64,000 bases of DNA from Paragyromitra xinjiangensis (taxonomy: Eukaryota > Ascomycota > Pezizomycetes > Pezizales > Discinaceae): assembly GCA_038503065.1 (NCBI GenBank), contig JBCAMK010000004.1, forward strand, positions 1,811,001 to 1,875,000, in the 5' to 3' direction. The position numbers and the translations under genes are program-made. The notes below the pieces were generated by a model. It ran no database searches, was not told the DNA's origin, and saw nothing but the letters and a program-made list of their open reading frames with translations. This document shows positions 11,464 through 20,858 of the stretch, piece after piece (position 1 is the first letter of the stretch; each line of letters begins with the position of its first letter).

Positions 11464-14400
11464 ATGTCTACAGGCTACACTCCATTTCAAGGCGGCATAA
11501 GTAAGACCAGACCCGAGAGGTCAGTGGCAAAGCGCCAGAGAAGTCCCAGTCATGAAGACCACCCACCAACGAAGAGAAGAATGGAAGAACCCCCGCCAGA
11601 ACCCGTCCATGGGCAGAGACCCATTTTGAAGGCTGAGTTGAACTGGAAGGTGCGGAACCACATCAGCAGGTGCCATGGAAGGTTCCTGTTTGACACTGGA
11701 TGCACCGGGCCTATCCTCAGCGAAGAGTTTGTGAAGAAGGAGAAGATACCTGTGGAGCGCCAGGATTCTCCTATTCAGATGTTTGATGCCCAAGGTGACC
11801 TTATGATGGGAGCTGGCGAGTATTTTACTGCCACCCTCGACATGGTCATGGGCAAACATGAGGAGTTGATCCGGTGGGAGGTGGGACCTTTAGAAGAAGG
11901 CATCTCCGGATATCTTCCCATCTCATGGGCTCAGAAGCACAACCCAGACTTTGATTGGCATACTGGCCGCGTCAGGTGGAGGAGTGACTATTGCAAGAAG
12001 CATTGCATTCCCGCCGATGTCACGATTGAAGTATGTGAAGACTGGGAGATGTTGGCCGAAGATAGGGCCAATGTACATCAGATTGGATCAGCAGTGTGGC
12101 ATGATGAGCAGGGCGGAGATGTGGGATTGAGGTTACCGCCGGAGTACCGGGAATGGGCAGATGTGTTCAGCAATGAGAAGAGCTCAAAGCTACCAGAGCA
12201 TAGTGCATTTGACCACCATATCAGATTGCAGCCCGGAACGAAACCACCTTTTGGGCCTCTCTATCCATGCTCTGAGAGTGAGCTGAAGGCCCTCCGGGAG
12301 TTTCTGAACAAAGCACTACCCTCCGGAAAGATCTCCAGGTCCAATTCCCCCGCCGCTCCTATCCTGTTTGTGCCCAAGCCTAATGGTACCCTCCGCATTT
12401 GTGTGGATTACCGGGGCTTGAACAAGATCACAATCAAGGACAAGTACCCACTTCCACTGATGTCAGAACTGAGAGACAGGTTGACCACCGCCAGGGTCTT
12501 TACCAAGATAGACTTGAAGGATGGGTTCAACCTGCTAAGGATCGCCAAAGGGGACGAGTGGAAGACAGCTTTCCGGACCAGATATGGCTTGTATGAGTAC
12601 AATGTCATGCCATTTGGTCTGTGCAATGCACCCTCCTCATTCCAGGCTATGATCAATGAGGTTCTACATGACCTCCTAGATCTCGGAGTTATAGTATACT
12701 TAGATGATATACTTATATACTCCGAGAACATGGAAGGACACCAGTTCCTCGTCAAGAAGGTGTTAGGAAGGTTGAGAGAAGCCAACCTCCATGCCCACAT
12801 TGACAAGTCCTTCTTTCATTTGAAAGAAGTGGAATATTTGGGGTACAACATCTCCGAGCATGGCATCTCTATGTCCAAAGAGAAAGTCAATGCTGTCAGG
12901 GAGTGGCCGGTACCTAGAACTGTGAAGGATGTGCAGGCCTTCTTAGGCTTCGCCAACTTCTACAGGAGATTCATAGCAGGTTTCAGTCGGGTTTGCAAGC
13001 CCTTGACGGATCTGCTGATGAAAGACAAGAAGTGGTTCTGGACTGCCGCTTGTGACAGAGCTTTCGAGGAACTCAAGCAGCTGTTCACAAGTGAGCCGGT
13101 CCTAGTTCATTTTCACCCCAGTAGGCGCACAGTTGTAGAAACTGATGCAAGTGACTTTGCGAAAGGTGCAGTGTTATCTCAGTATGGCGAGGATGGGAAG
13201 CTACACCCTGTGGCCTTCTACTCCAAGAAGTTTTCCCCACCGAGATAAACTATGACATCCATGACAAGGAAATGGGCGCCATAGTGGCTGCTTTCCGAGA
13301 ATGGGAGCACCTTTTGAAGTCAGTAGAGGGAGAAGTCACTGTGTTCACCGACCATAAGAACCTAGAGTACTTTAACAGTACCAAGGTCTTAACCCGCCGG
13401 CAGGCCAGATGGTCTGAAGACCTGGCGGGTTATAACTTTAAGGTGGTCTACAGATCCGGTGACAAGAATGGGAAGCCAGATGTCCTATCCAGACGGTGGG
13501 ATCACCGCCTAGGAGAGGGAGGTGAACCTGCAGTTGTAGAACCGCAGTTGTTTTTCCGTCCTGGGCAATTGGTGTTGAACCCTGCTAGGCTAGCGGCCAT
13601 CAGAGTTCACCAACTCCAGTCTACATTCTTGCAGAGGCTTGAAGCTGCGGCAGCTCAAGATATCCAGTGGCAAGGCATCTGCCAGGCACTACAGGAGAAG
13701 AAAGAAGGATTAGACCCGTCACTGTCCCTCAAGGATGGTTTAGTGTTCTATAAGAACCAATGGTATGTCCCGGAAGGCAGAGACCTCCGCCAGGAAATCT
13801 TCACCGAGTGCCATGACAGCAAGATGGCCGGTCACTTTGGGCAGTTCAAGACAGTTGAGAAAATCAAGTCCAACTTCTACTGGCCCAACATGGATAAGGA
13901 CATTGAAGAGTATGTCCGAAGCTGTGATAGCTGCCAGAGGAACAAAACCGCCCGCCACAAGAAGTACGGCGAGTTATTACCTCTGGAGGTGCCCTACCGA
14001 CCCTGGACCTCAATCTCTATGGACTTCATAGTGGGATTGCCTGAATCCGATGGGAATACCAAGATCTGGGTCATAGTTGACCGGTTTTCAAAGATGGCTC
14101 ACTTCATTCCGCTTCCTAGCGAGAATAAGACTGAGGACATGGCAAAACTCTTCCTGAAAGAAATCTGGAAGCTTCATGGTCTCCCTGATGACATAGTCTC
14201 GGATAGGGATAGCAAATTCATCTCCCATTTTTGGCAGTCACTGATGGATCTCCTCAATGTGAAGTTGAACTTGTCTACCGCATTTCATCCACAAACCGAT
14301 GGTCAAACCGAGAGGGTTAACCAGGTTCTGGAGCAGTATATGCGGAGCTATTGTTCCTTCCAACAGGATGATTGGTCAGATCTCCTCCCCCTCGCTGAGT

Positions 14401-15107
14401 ATGCCTATAACTCTGCTATCTCCGAGTCCACCAAGGTATCACCCTTTTGTGCAAACTATGGGTTTGAACCTCGGACCAATTGGCCAAATGCAAAGCCAAG
14501 AGCAGATTGGGATAACCCGGCGAGTCAAGTTAAGGTATCTCAGTGGGAAGCCATTTGGCATGCCATGCAGGAGAACCTGGGGAAGGCTAGGGTCCGGATG
14601 GCCCGCTGGTATGATAAGCATCACCAGAAGGGACCGGAACTCAAGCCAGGTGATGAGGTTATGCTTGATCGGCGCAATGTACAGACAAAGCGGCCGATGA
14701 ACAAGCTGGATCAGAAGAAGTTTGGGCCCTTTAAGGTCAAGAAGGCAGTGGGGAAGCGAGCCTTTGAGCTTGTCTTGCCTCCGGGTATGAAGATACACCT
14801 GGTATTCCACATCAGCCTCTTGGAACCTTATAGAGCGCCAGCAGACTCTCTGAGAAGAGAACCCCCACCGGAGATGGAGATGGTAGATGAGGAAGAGAAC
14901 TGGGTGATGAGGGAGATAGCGGACTCCAGGGTGAACCGCAAAAAGAAGAGAGTGGAATATCTCGTGTTATGGGAGGGTTATGATCAGGAAGAGGCCACAT
15001 GGGAACCCTGGGAACATCTTAGGAATAGTGCCGAAGAGGCCCTTTCAGATTTCCACAAGAGGTACCCTAAGAAGCCCCGAGACAGGAGGATTGCGGGGCC
15101 AGAGTAG
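11464..15107 (+). pseudogene. pol: Gypsy Pol (protease, RT, RNase H, integrase, chromodomain), one frameshift
   Basis: Polyprotein for reverse transcription and integration. The ATG at 11464 (MSTGYTP) is preferred because the minus-strand copy has the same start; an in-frame ATG at 11371 is not conserved. Order: aspartic protease with FDTG, RT with VDYRGLN, KIDLKDGFN, MPFGLCNAP and VYLDDILIY, RNase H with ETDASDF. A one-base loss at about 13237-13241 then shifts the frame, and the second open part runs 13272-15107. This part has the H2C2 zinc site (CDSCQRNK), the integrase core (MDFIVGLP, VSDRDSKF, HPQTDGQTERVN) and a C-terminal chromodomain (YLVLWEGYDQEEATWEPW). The chromodomain places it among chromoviruses. 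The frameshift would block Pol from this copy unless it is a sequencing error. Confidence 0.9.
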
Positions 15108-15265
15108 CCCATTTCCTTATAGTTCTTGTTTTCCTTTGGTTCAAATCATTTCCGCTATGTACACGAGAATTTCCTATTGCAGTACTAGAGTAGTAGACCT
15201 AGAAGTTTAGAAGAATAGACTAGACTATAGAACTCAATTGGAAAAAGATCCCGAAGACAGGATCT

Positions 15266-15280
15266 AGGAGAGGGAGGTAC
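15266..15280 (+). other. Polypurine tract of plus-strand Gypsy
   Basis: The purine-rich stretch AGGAGAGGGAGGTAC lies directly against the 3' LTR start TGTAACGG, where second-strand priming takes place in LTR retroelements. Confidence 0.8.
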
Positions 15281-16013
15281 TGTAACGGACCCACAAGGCT
15301 GTTACATGTGAAAGGTAGAATAGACCCGGGCAGACGGAGAGGTACAAGGACCAGCATGAGTGGAGTAGCTACCACATGCTAGGGAACACCAGTACCCCGC
15401 TGACCTGGTGGTTAGGAACATCCGGAGGTGCTAAGGCTGACGGGCCTGTAGCAGATCACCGATGACATCAAACACTTAGAGATGTGGTTGAGTTCCTAAT
15501 CCACCTGTGCATGCCCCACCAGCTATGGCTGATAGGCGGCGCAACTGGGAGAACTATTCTAGCGGACACCTGACGCAACTATGGATTGATCAGCGCCATG
15601 CAAGTAGTCCTGTAGGACTAGGCTGGCGGATCACAGAGTCCTGACTGGTAGAGCAGTGCATGAGGAGCGGTTGCACATGAGGTGCAGAACTCCAGCGGAA
15701 TGTGAGAGAACACTTCCGAAGAGACCCGCCCATGATCACTGACAGGATTCAGGGTTAACCGGATCCCCCAGCTGAGTAGAACTGAGTAGAGGCGGCGAGC
15801 ATGCAGTACTACAAATACTGGCGAGCCCCGCCACCAGTTGCTCTTCTCCATCTTCGACCAGAGACCTAGTGACGAGAATTACCGAGTTCCGCCCTTAAGA
15901 TTATTGAGTATACTGCACGAAAATACTTTAAGATCTCAGCCTGACTTTAGTATAAGCAACGGCCGTTTTCCTATCTAGCCTTAGCAGTTGTCTAGAGGAC
16001 CACCCCCGTTACA
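15281..16013 (+). repeat. 3' LTR of plus-strand Gypsy (733 bp)
   Basis: Same length as the 5' LTR and almost identical to it; visible differences include C/T at the position matching 8329 and A/G near 15869. It ends CCCCCGTTACA, followed directly by LINE-A ORF2 sequence. Confidence 0.95.
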
Positions 16014-17292
16014 CCTCTGCCCTGACTCCTGGCCTTCAACCCAGGAAAACGACAACCCAGATAGCTCCAACAACACTCCATGGCACCAAACCACCACCTC
16101 CCCCAAATACGAAACAAGACTACATAGGATACTGGCATCTACCAACAAATGGGTCCAGCCACAATCAGAGATTGAATGCGTAGACAATCTGGCATGTCCA
16201 CCATGGCACCAAAACACCATAGACATCTACATTGACCCTGCAGACAAAGACGCAGCAGCAGAAAACCATCGGAACCACACAGCTGGAGACAGTACTAGGA
16301 CTGATCGCCTAGTATTCTACACTGATGGCTCCCTCCTGGAAGGCAAAACAGGAGCTGGAGTTGCTGGTTTCCGCAGAGGTCATGCTGTGGTCAACAAATC
16401 CTACCACCTTGGCAAAGAAAATGAAGTCTTCGACGCAGAACTTTATGGTATTGCAAAAGCCACTAAGCATGCAATCCTACAAGTACAGCGATCACCTCAC
16501 CTGACAAACAATGTCTACATCTACTGTGACAACCAAGCAGCAGTACAACGAATGACAACACCCCTCCCTATGCCAGGCCAACACCTGGTCATTGAAGCCC
16601 GCAACAACTTGCTTCAACTCGAAGACAGTGGCATCAAAACCCCTGTTTATTGGGTACCAGGACATGTCAACGTTGCCGGCAACGAGCTAGCTGATAAGCT
16701 CGCCAAGATAGGAGCCCAAGGAACCAGGATAGAATCAGATGTCCTCACCTCCATCACATACCTCAAGAGAAACATCAAGGAACACTCCCTGATGACATGG
16801 AAAGCCAAATGGAAGCAGGCAAAGAAAGGCCGCAGCTACTACGGACAACCAGCACTGAAACCAAGTGCCCCGCTGAGGGGAAACATCCCCAGAAGAACAG
16901 CCTCCACCATCACTCAAATGAGAACCGGACATGGATACACCAAATCCTACCTTGCCAGAATCCCCACCAACAACATTGAAGACACCAAATGCAAATGTGG
17001 CTTCGATAACCAAACACCTCAACACCTACTGCTAGAGTGTGGCCAGGAACCACTTCCTACCCATCGCAAAGCACTCAAAGCAGCCCTTAAACCAATGCCA
17101 CTCACATGGAGAACTGCGATGCATACCAATGCTGGCCTGGCTGCCACCATTGAAACATTTCTCACACCAACCCAAATCGCTACCAGAAATTGGACCCTGG
17201 AACGACAAGAAGACAATAGGTATTCCCACCAAGGAATTTACCTCTACAACGACGAAGAGGAAGAGAGCGAAGGAGAAAGAGAGAACGGCTAG
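16014..17292 (+). pseudogene. LINE-A ORF2 C-terminal fragment (RNase H and Cys-His tail)
   Basis: About 425 codons of ORF2 covering the RNase H domain (YTDGS, DAELYG, DNQAA, GNELADKLA) and the CKCGFDNQTPQHLLLEC motif. The apparent start codon (15988) belongs to the Gypsy LTR and is fortuitous. The frame is open to the normal stop. It has several amino-acid differences from the other copies (for example GHAVV for GHSVV), so it is a separate insertion and not an assembly duplicate of A1. Confidence 0.85.
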
Positions 17293-17732
17293 TAAGAACG
17301 GGCTATAGGCCCAAAGCATGCGATGGTGAAGTACGATATAAAACTGATGAATACCCTGAAAGTGGGGTGAGATGGAACATGACCGTGTGGAGGATTTCTG
17401 ATTATAAAAAACTGTTTGAGTATTTCCCTATGATTTTACTCTGTCGATTGATATTCCGTTCGTTTCTACTGTTCGGTAGAACTTTGAGATAAAAATTGTT
17501 ATTTCCTCTTTTGTTATTTTCCTTTTGTTATTTTGTTTTGATTTATGTTTTTTTTTTTTTTCTGTTTTTCGCAAAGGGATATCTGATGTGGATATCTACT
17601 AATTAGTTGGTTCATGTTCGCGGAGGATTTTCCTTTGTTAGTTATTGTGCGGTCATGGGGTTTCCTTTCACTGTATGCCATATCCGTTACGGATTTATGC
17701 AATATGAGCAATAAATAAATAAATAAATAATT
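16014..17732 (+). mobile_element. LINE-A fragment A3 (3' third), plus strand
   Basis: Starts abruptly after the Gypsy LTR inside ORF2 and runs through the complete 3' UTR to an AATA-repeat tail (about 17709-17730). It is inserted in the first ~25 bases of a LINE-D unit (17733-17753). It is oriented opposite to copy A1 on the other side of the Gypsy. It also carries an expanded T run near 17549-17563 relative to other copies. Confidence 0.88.
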
Positions 17733-17753
17733 TCGCGTGCAGGATGAGGCCCA
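17733..17753 (-). mobile_element. First bases of another LINE-D unit, joined to the 3' end of the preceding one
   Basis: Twenty-one bases matching the 5' end of LINE-D (compare 1467-1487 and 19820-19840) follow directly after the 3' end of the ORF1-only LINE-D unit. The unit is then cut by the LINE-A tail. Two end-to-end LINE-D junctions therefore exist in the window, here and at 1487/1488. Confidence 0.65.
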
Positions 17754-19840
17754 ATTTTCCAATTTCAAATTTCAATTTATTTAGACAGTCGCTAACCTAA
17801 CTAGCTACTGAATGGCACGCGTATAAGAATACATGGCCTCATCCACCGCCAACCTCACAACCCCTACACTTCCGAGTTACAGTCTCTATGGTGCGAGACC
17901 AACCGCACGTTCCGTTACAGGACAGGCCACAAGGAAGCACAAAAGAAAGCATACAAGAACACCACGAGGGGAGATTCAAGCTTAGTGGATAGGAAAATAA
18001 AACAAAAGGTAGGCTAAAAGAAAACTTGATCAGAGTAAACGAAACTTGCCAAATGAAAATATAAAAACAATGCAACAAGAAAACAGTAAGTATGGTCTCT
18101 TACCAACCGCACATCCTTTTTACAGGCAGGAAATCGTTGTTGTTGGTAAGAGGGGTGGGCAAAGTAGGCAGATCAGGCGTTTGCCGGATGAGGGGTGCGT
18201 TTTGCCAGAGTAAGTTTGGCAAAGTGAGTGCAGGAGGAGCGCTTGAAGGCACGGTGTCCCTGCTTGCAGTTGACACATCTGATGGGGGGATGGGTGCATT
18301 TGGCTCCTTTTTGGCATCCTTTGGTACTGCATGGGTGTTGGGCCGTTGGGTGGGGCTCAGCGCAGATAGCACAGGCAATGGTATTGTGGCAAGTCTGCTG
18401 ATGGTGACCATATTGCTGACATTTCCGACATTGTGTGGTGGGAGAAATTGAAAAGTATTCCTGGACGCGGCAGGATTTGTTGAACATGGGGATGTAGGTT
18501 AACCCAAGGGTTGCCATGCTGTATTTTTTGGGAAGGGCGATAACAATAGCTGAGGCTGTTTTCCCAGCTCTCTGGGCTTCAGTTGTGAGCCAGCGTGGGA
18601 TTTGGGCGAGAGTGAGGGAAGGTGCAGCAGTGGCAATAGCCTCCTGTGCCTCTTTCATGGTGGTGGTGGTGGGAACGCCGTTGATGATGAACTTGGACCA
18701 TCTGGAGTTGGGTCGCACGTCGGAGATGGGTAGGTGAAGGAGGTTGCAGGCTTCTTCAATCTCTCTCTGATAGAAAGAGCAGACTTGTTCGCCAGATTCT
18801 GTGGGTCGGGTGAGGAGAACAAAGTTGTATCTTTCTGTTCTGGTGCACATAAGGATGGAAGAGTTGCGAGGGGAGAGAGTGATGTTGATGGCCTTCAAGA
18901 GGGTGTCACTGGTGATTTCGTGGGAGGAGGTTGAAGTTTCCACAATGATCTCGCGATTGATCTTTGTGTACTCAGGGTTGTAAAGGGGGGTGACCTTGGG
19001 TTTCTTGGTCTTGTTTGTGGTGGTGGTGGCGGGAGCAGCGGCGGCTTGCGCATATGTGGTGGTTTTTGGGCCAGGAGCCTGTGAGGGGGCCGGGGCTGGG
19101 TGTGGGACAAGAGGGGTGTTGGGTTTGGTAGAGATGTCTCTGACCAGGGAGGATAGGGCATTGTTTGCTCTGGAGAGCTCATTGTTGCGGGAAGTGAGGG
19201 TGAGAATGTCGGATGCTTGGTGATCCAGTCTGTTTATGAGAGCTTGCTGGTTGAGTTGCATTTGCTCCGTTAAGGCTGCAAAGCTGTTCTGAATGGTCCA
19301 GAGCATGTATTGTTGGACGTCTTTGCCCTCCTCCTCTGCTGGGACTTCGGGGGCGTAGTCTTGGTCAGGGGAGAATGGGAGATGGGAGGGGGGGGTGTTG
19401 GGTTGTTGCGGTGGGAGGGCTGAGGAGGAAGATTCCCCCATGTCAAGATCATCTGCGAAAGCAGATAGTGCAGTGGAGCCAAAGAGAGCCATTTCTTTTG
19501 AGGGAGATGGGGTTCTGGCTGGTTGAGGTGAAGGGTCGGAGAGCTGACGCTTCCTGGGGATGGGGCCTTTCTTGCGGCCGTTCCCTTTGGTGAAGATGGG
19601 TGGCAGGCGCACGTCCACCAACTTGACAGGTGATGGGGAGGGTGAAGCTGAACGTCTAGGAGGTGTTTGTGGAGGATCCAGTGTGATTTCCACGGGTTGC
19701 GACTGTGAAAACTGAGAGTGGGGTAAAGGTGATGAGAAATGAAGCCGAAGAGTTAAAGACTTTTTGCTGTGTGTAACGCCGTTGCAACGTTGCTTTTGGA
19801 GTTTTGCAGGGATCTTTTTCGCGTGCAGGATGAGGCCCAA
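17754..19840 (-). mobile_element. ORF1-only LINE-D relative ('half-LINE-D')
   Basis: About 2.09 kb on the minus strand: 5' leader (19840-19493), ORF1 (19492-18173) and a ~420-base 3' UTR, with no trace of ORF2. The last ~115 bases match the 3' end of the ORF2-bearing LINE-D (1488-1605), while the rest of its 3' UTR is unrelated. The 5' end lies in the integrase region of the minus-strand Gypsy, with short microhomology (TGGGCCTC) at the junction. The 3' UTR contains two copies of ACCAACCGCAC (near 17888 and 18106). Confidence 0.8.
18173..19492 (-). CDS. ORF1 (Gag-like, three zinc knuckles) of half-LINE-D
   Basis: Intact ORF1 of 439 aa if it starts at the ATG at 19490-19492; the open frame continues upstream to a TTG at 19840. 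The chosen ATG begins MALFGSTALSAF and aligns with the start of LINE-C ORF1 (MSAPEGSTALSAF). There is a coiled-coil-like stretch (residues ~65-120) and the central domain with NSRWSKFIINGVPT. Three C-terminal Cys-His knuckles follow: CRKCQQYGHHQQTC, CAICAEPHPTAQHPC and a partial CVNCKQGHRAF. The family role is RNA binding and RNP formation. It has no associated ORF2 and would depend on an autonomous LINE for reverse transcription. Confidence 0.8.
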   Translation of the reverse strand: MALFGSTALSAFADDLDMGESSSSALPPQQPNTPPSHLPFSPDQDYAPEVPAEEEGKDVQQYMLWTIQNSFAALTEQMQLNQQALINRLDHQASDILTLTSRNNELSRANNALSSLVRDISTKPNTPLVPHPAPAPSQAPGPKTTTYAQAAAAPATTTTNKTKKPKVTPLYNPEYTKINREIIVETSTSSHEITSDTLLKAINITLSPRNSSILMCTRTERYNFVLLTRPTESGEQVCSFYQREIEEACNLLHLPISDVRPNSRWSKFIINGVPTTTTMKEAQEAIATAAPSLTLAQIPRWLTTEAQRAGKTASAIVIALPKKYSMATLGLTYIPMFNKSCRVQEYFSISPTTQCRKCQQYGHHQQTCHNTIACAICAEPHPTAQHPCSTKGCQKGAKCTHPPIRCVNCKQGHRAFKRSSCTHFAKLTLAKRTPHPANA

Positions 19841-20439
19841 GGGCGATAGGGAATCTCCAAGGGAAGCAGCTCTCCATACTTCTTGTGGCGAGCTGTCTTA
19901 TTCCTCTGACAGCTATCACAGCTGCGGACGTATTCCTCTATGTCCTTGTCCATGTTGGGCCAGTAGAAGTTCGCCTTGATCCTTTCAGCGGTCTTGTACT
20001 GCCCAAAGTGCCCGGCGATCCTGCTATCATGGTTCTCAGAGAAGATCTCTTGCCGGAGGTCTCTGCCTTCCGGGACATACTAGCGGTTCTTGAAGAACAC
20101 CAGTCCCTCGGAAAGGGACAACGCCTGGTCAAGTCCAGTCTTCTTCTCCTCCAAAGCCTTACGGATCCCTTGCCACTGCTCATCTCCCAACGATGCATCT
20201 TTCAGCTTCTGCAGGAACGGCGATTGCAGCTGGTGAACTCTCACAGCACTGAGTCTGGCTGAGTTCATGACAAGCTGTCCAGGACGGAAAAACAACTGCG
20301 GCTGTGGGGCAGCAGGTTCACCTCCCTCTCCCAGACGGTGATCCCAACGTCTAGATAGGACATCAGGCTTGCCATTCCGTTCACCGGGTCTGTAGATGAC
20401 CTTGAAATCAAACCCCGCCAGGTCCTCAGCCCATCTGGC
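19841..20439 (-). pseudogene. pol: Gypsy Pol fragment: end of RNase H and integrase zinc domain
   Basis: Continues the pol frame from 22703 across the ORF1-only LINE insertion. It shows RWAEDLAGF, the linker, and the integrase H2C2 region ending in CDSCQRNKTARHKKYGE. A TAG stop at about 20080-20082 replaces the Trp codon found in the plus-strand copy (NQWYVPEG). The frame ends at the half-LINE-D junction just before the integrase catalytic core. Confidence 0.8.
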
Positions 20440-20473
20440 AACCGACAACAACAACCACGAAACGACTTTTTGG

Positions 20474-20785
20474 TCATAACTCCACCAGTTTTACTCCGAT
20501 TAACGAGATTTTGGTTATTCGGACTCGCCTCACTGCCCCCGTTCGATCCTGCTATTGTACGTCGAGGTCGCTCCCGATTTGCAAAAGTTGTTGTCGAATT
20601 CGCTATTTTACCCCTCTTTTCCCCCCTACATCTCAAATTTTGAGATTTTGCAAAACCTCATATCTCCACCAATACTACTCCGATTGACTCGACCCCGGGC
20701 TTTTTGGAGTCCCCTCACTGTGCCCGTTCGATCGCCCTCTCGTTCGTCCGGATCGGAGCCGATTTGCAAAAGTTGTTGACACTTT
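20474..20785 (+). repeat. Two tandem ~127-bp units in the half-LINE-B 5' UTR
   Basis: Units at about 20474-20600 and 20659-20785 share TCATA(A/T)CTCCACCA, ACTCCGATT, CTCACTG..CCCGTTCGATC and GATTTGCAAAAGTTGTTG in the same order. Other LINEs use repeated 5' UTR units as promoters; that role here is inferred. Confidence 0.65.
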
Positions 20786-20858
20786 CTGCTCCACCCACCC
20801 CCTCCCCTTAGGGACCCCCCCATACACCCCACCTCCTGTCGGTTCAGGATCAACCTCC

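Larger units (their letters stand above)
8308..16013 (+). mobile_element. Ty3/Gypsy chromovirus with two near-identical LTRs
   Basis: A complete element of 7706 bp: LTR (8308-9040), gag with an intron (9081-11274), a hammerhead-like RNA (11326-11378), pol with protease, RT, RNase H, integrase and chromodomain (11464-15107), a polypurine tract and LTR (15281-16013). The LTRs begin TGTAACGG and end CCGTTACA and differ at only a couple of visible positions, which points to a recent insertion. No target duplication is visible: the flanking five bases are cccag on the left and cctct on the right. The flanks are two LINE-A fragments in opposite orientation. Confidence 0.93.

Noticed and set aside
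11326..11475. Alternative reading of the gag-pol gap as a second intron (GTACTG donor, TACAG acceptor near 11475)
   Set aside because: Splice-like words exist in both copies, but no branch or frame relationship is conserved. The paired substitutions in three stems favour an RNA fold. It remains a fallback hypothesis.
19493..19840. Upstream start (19840) for half-LINE-D ORF1
   Set aside because: The codon is TTG and lies at the element's first bases. The downstream ATG at 19492 aligns with the starts of two related ORF1s.
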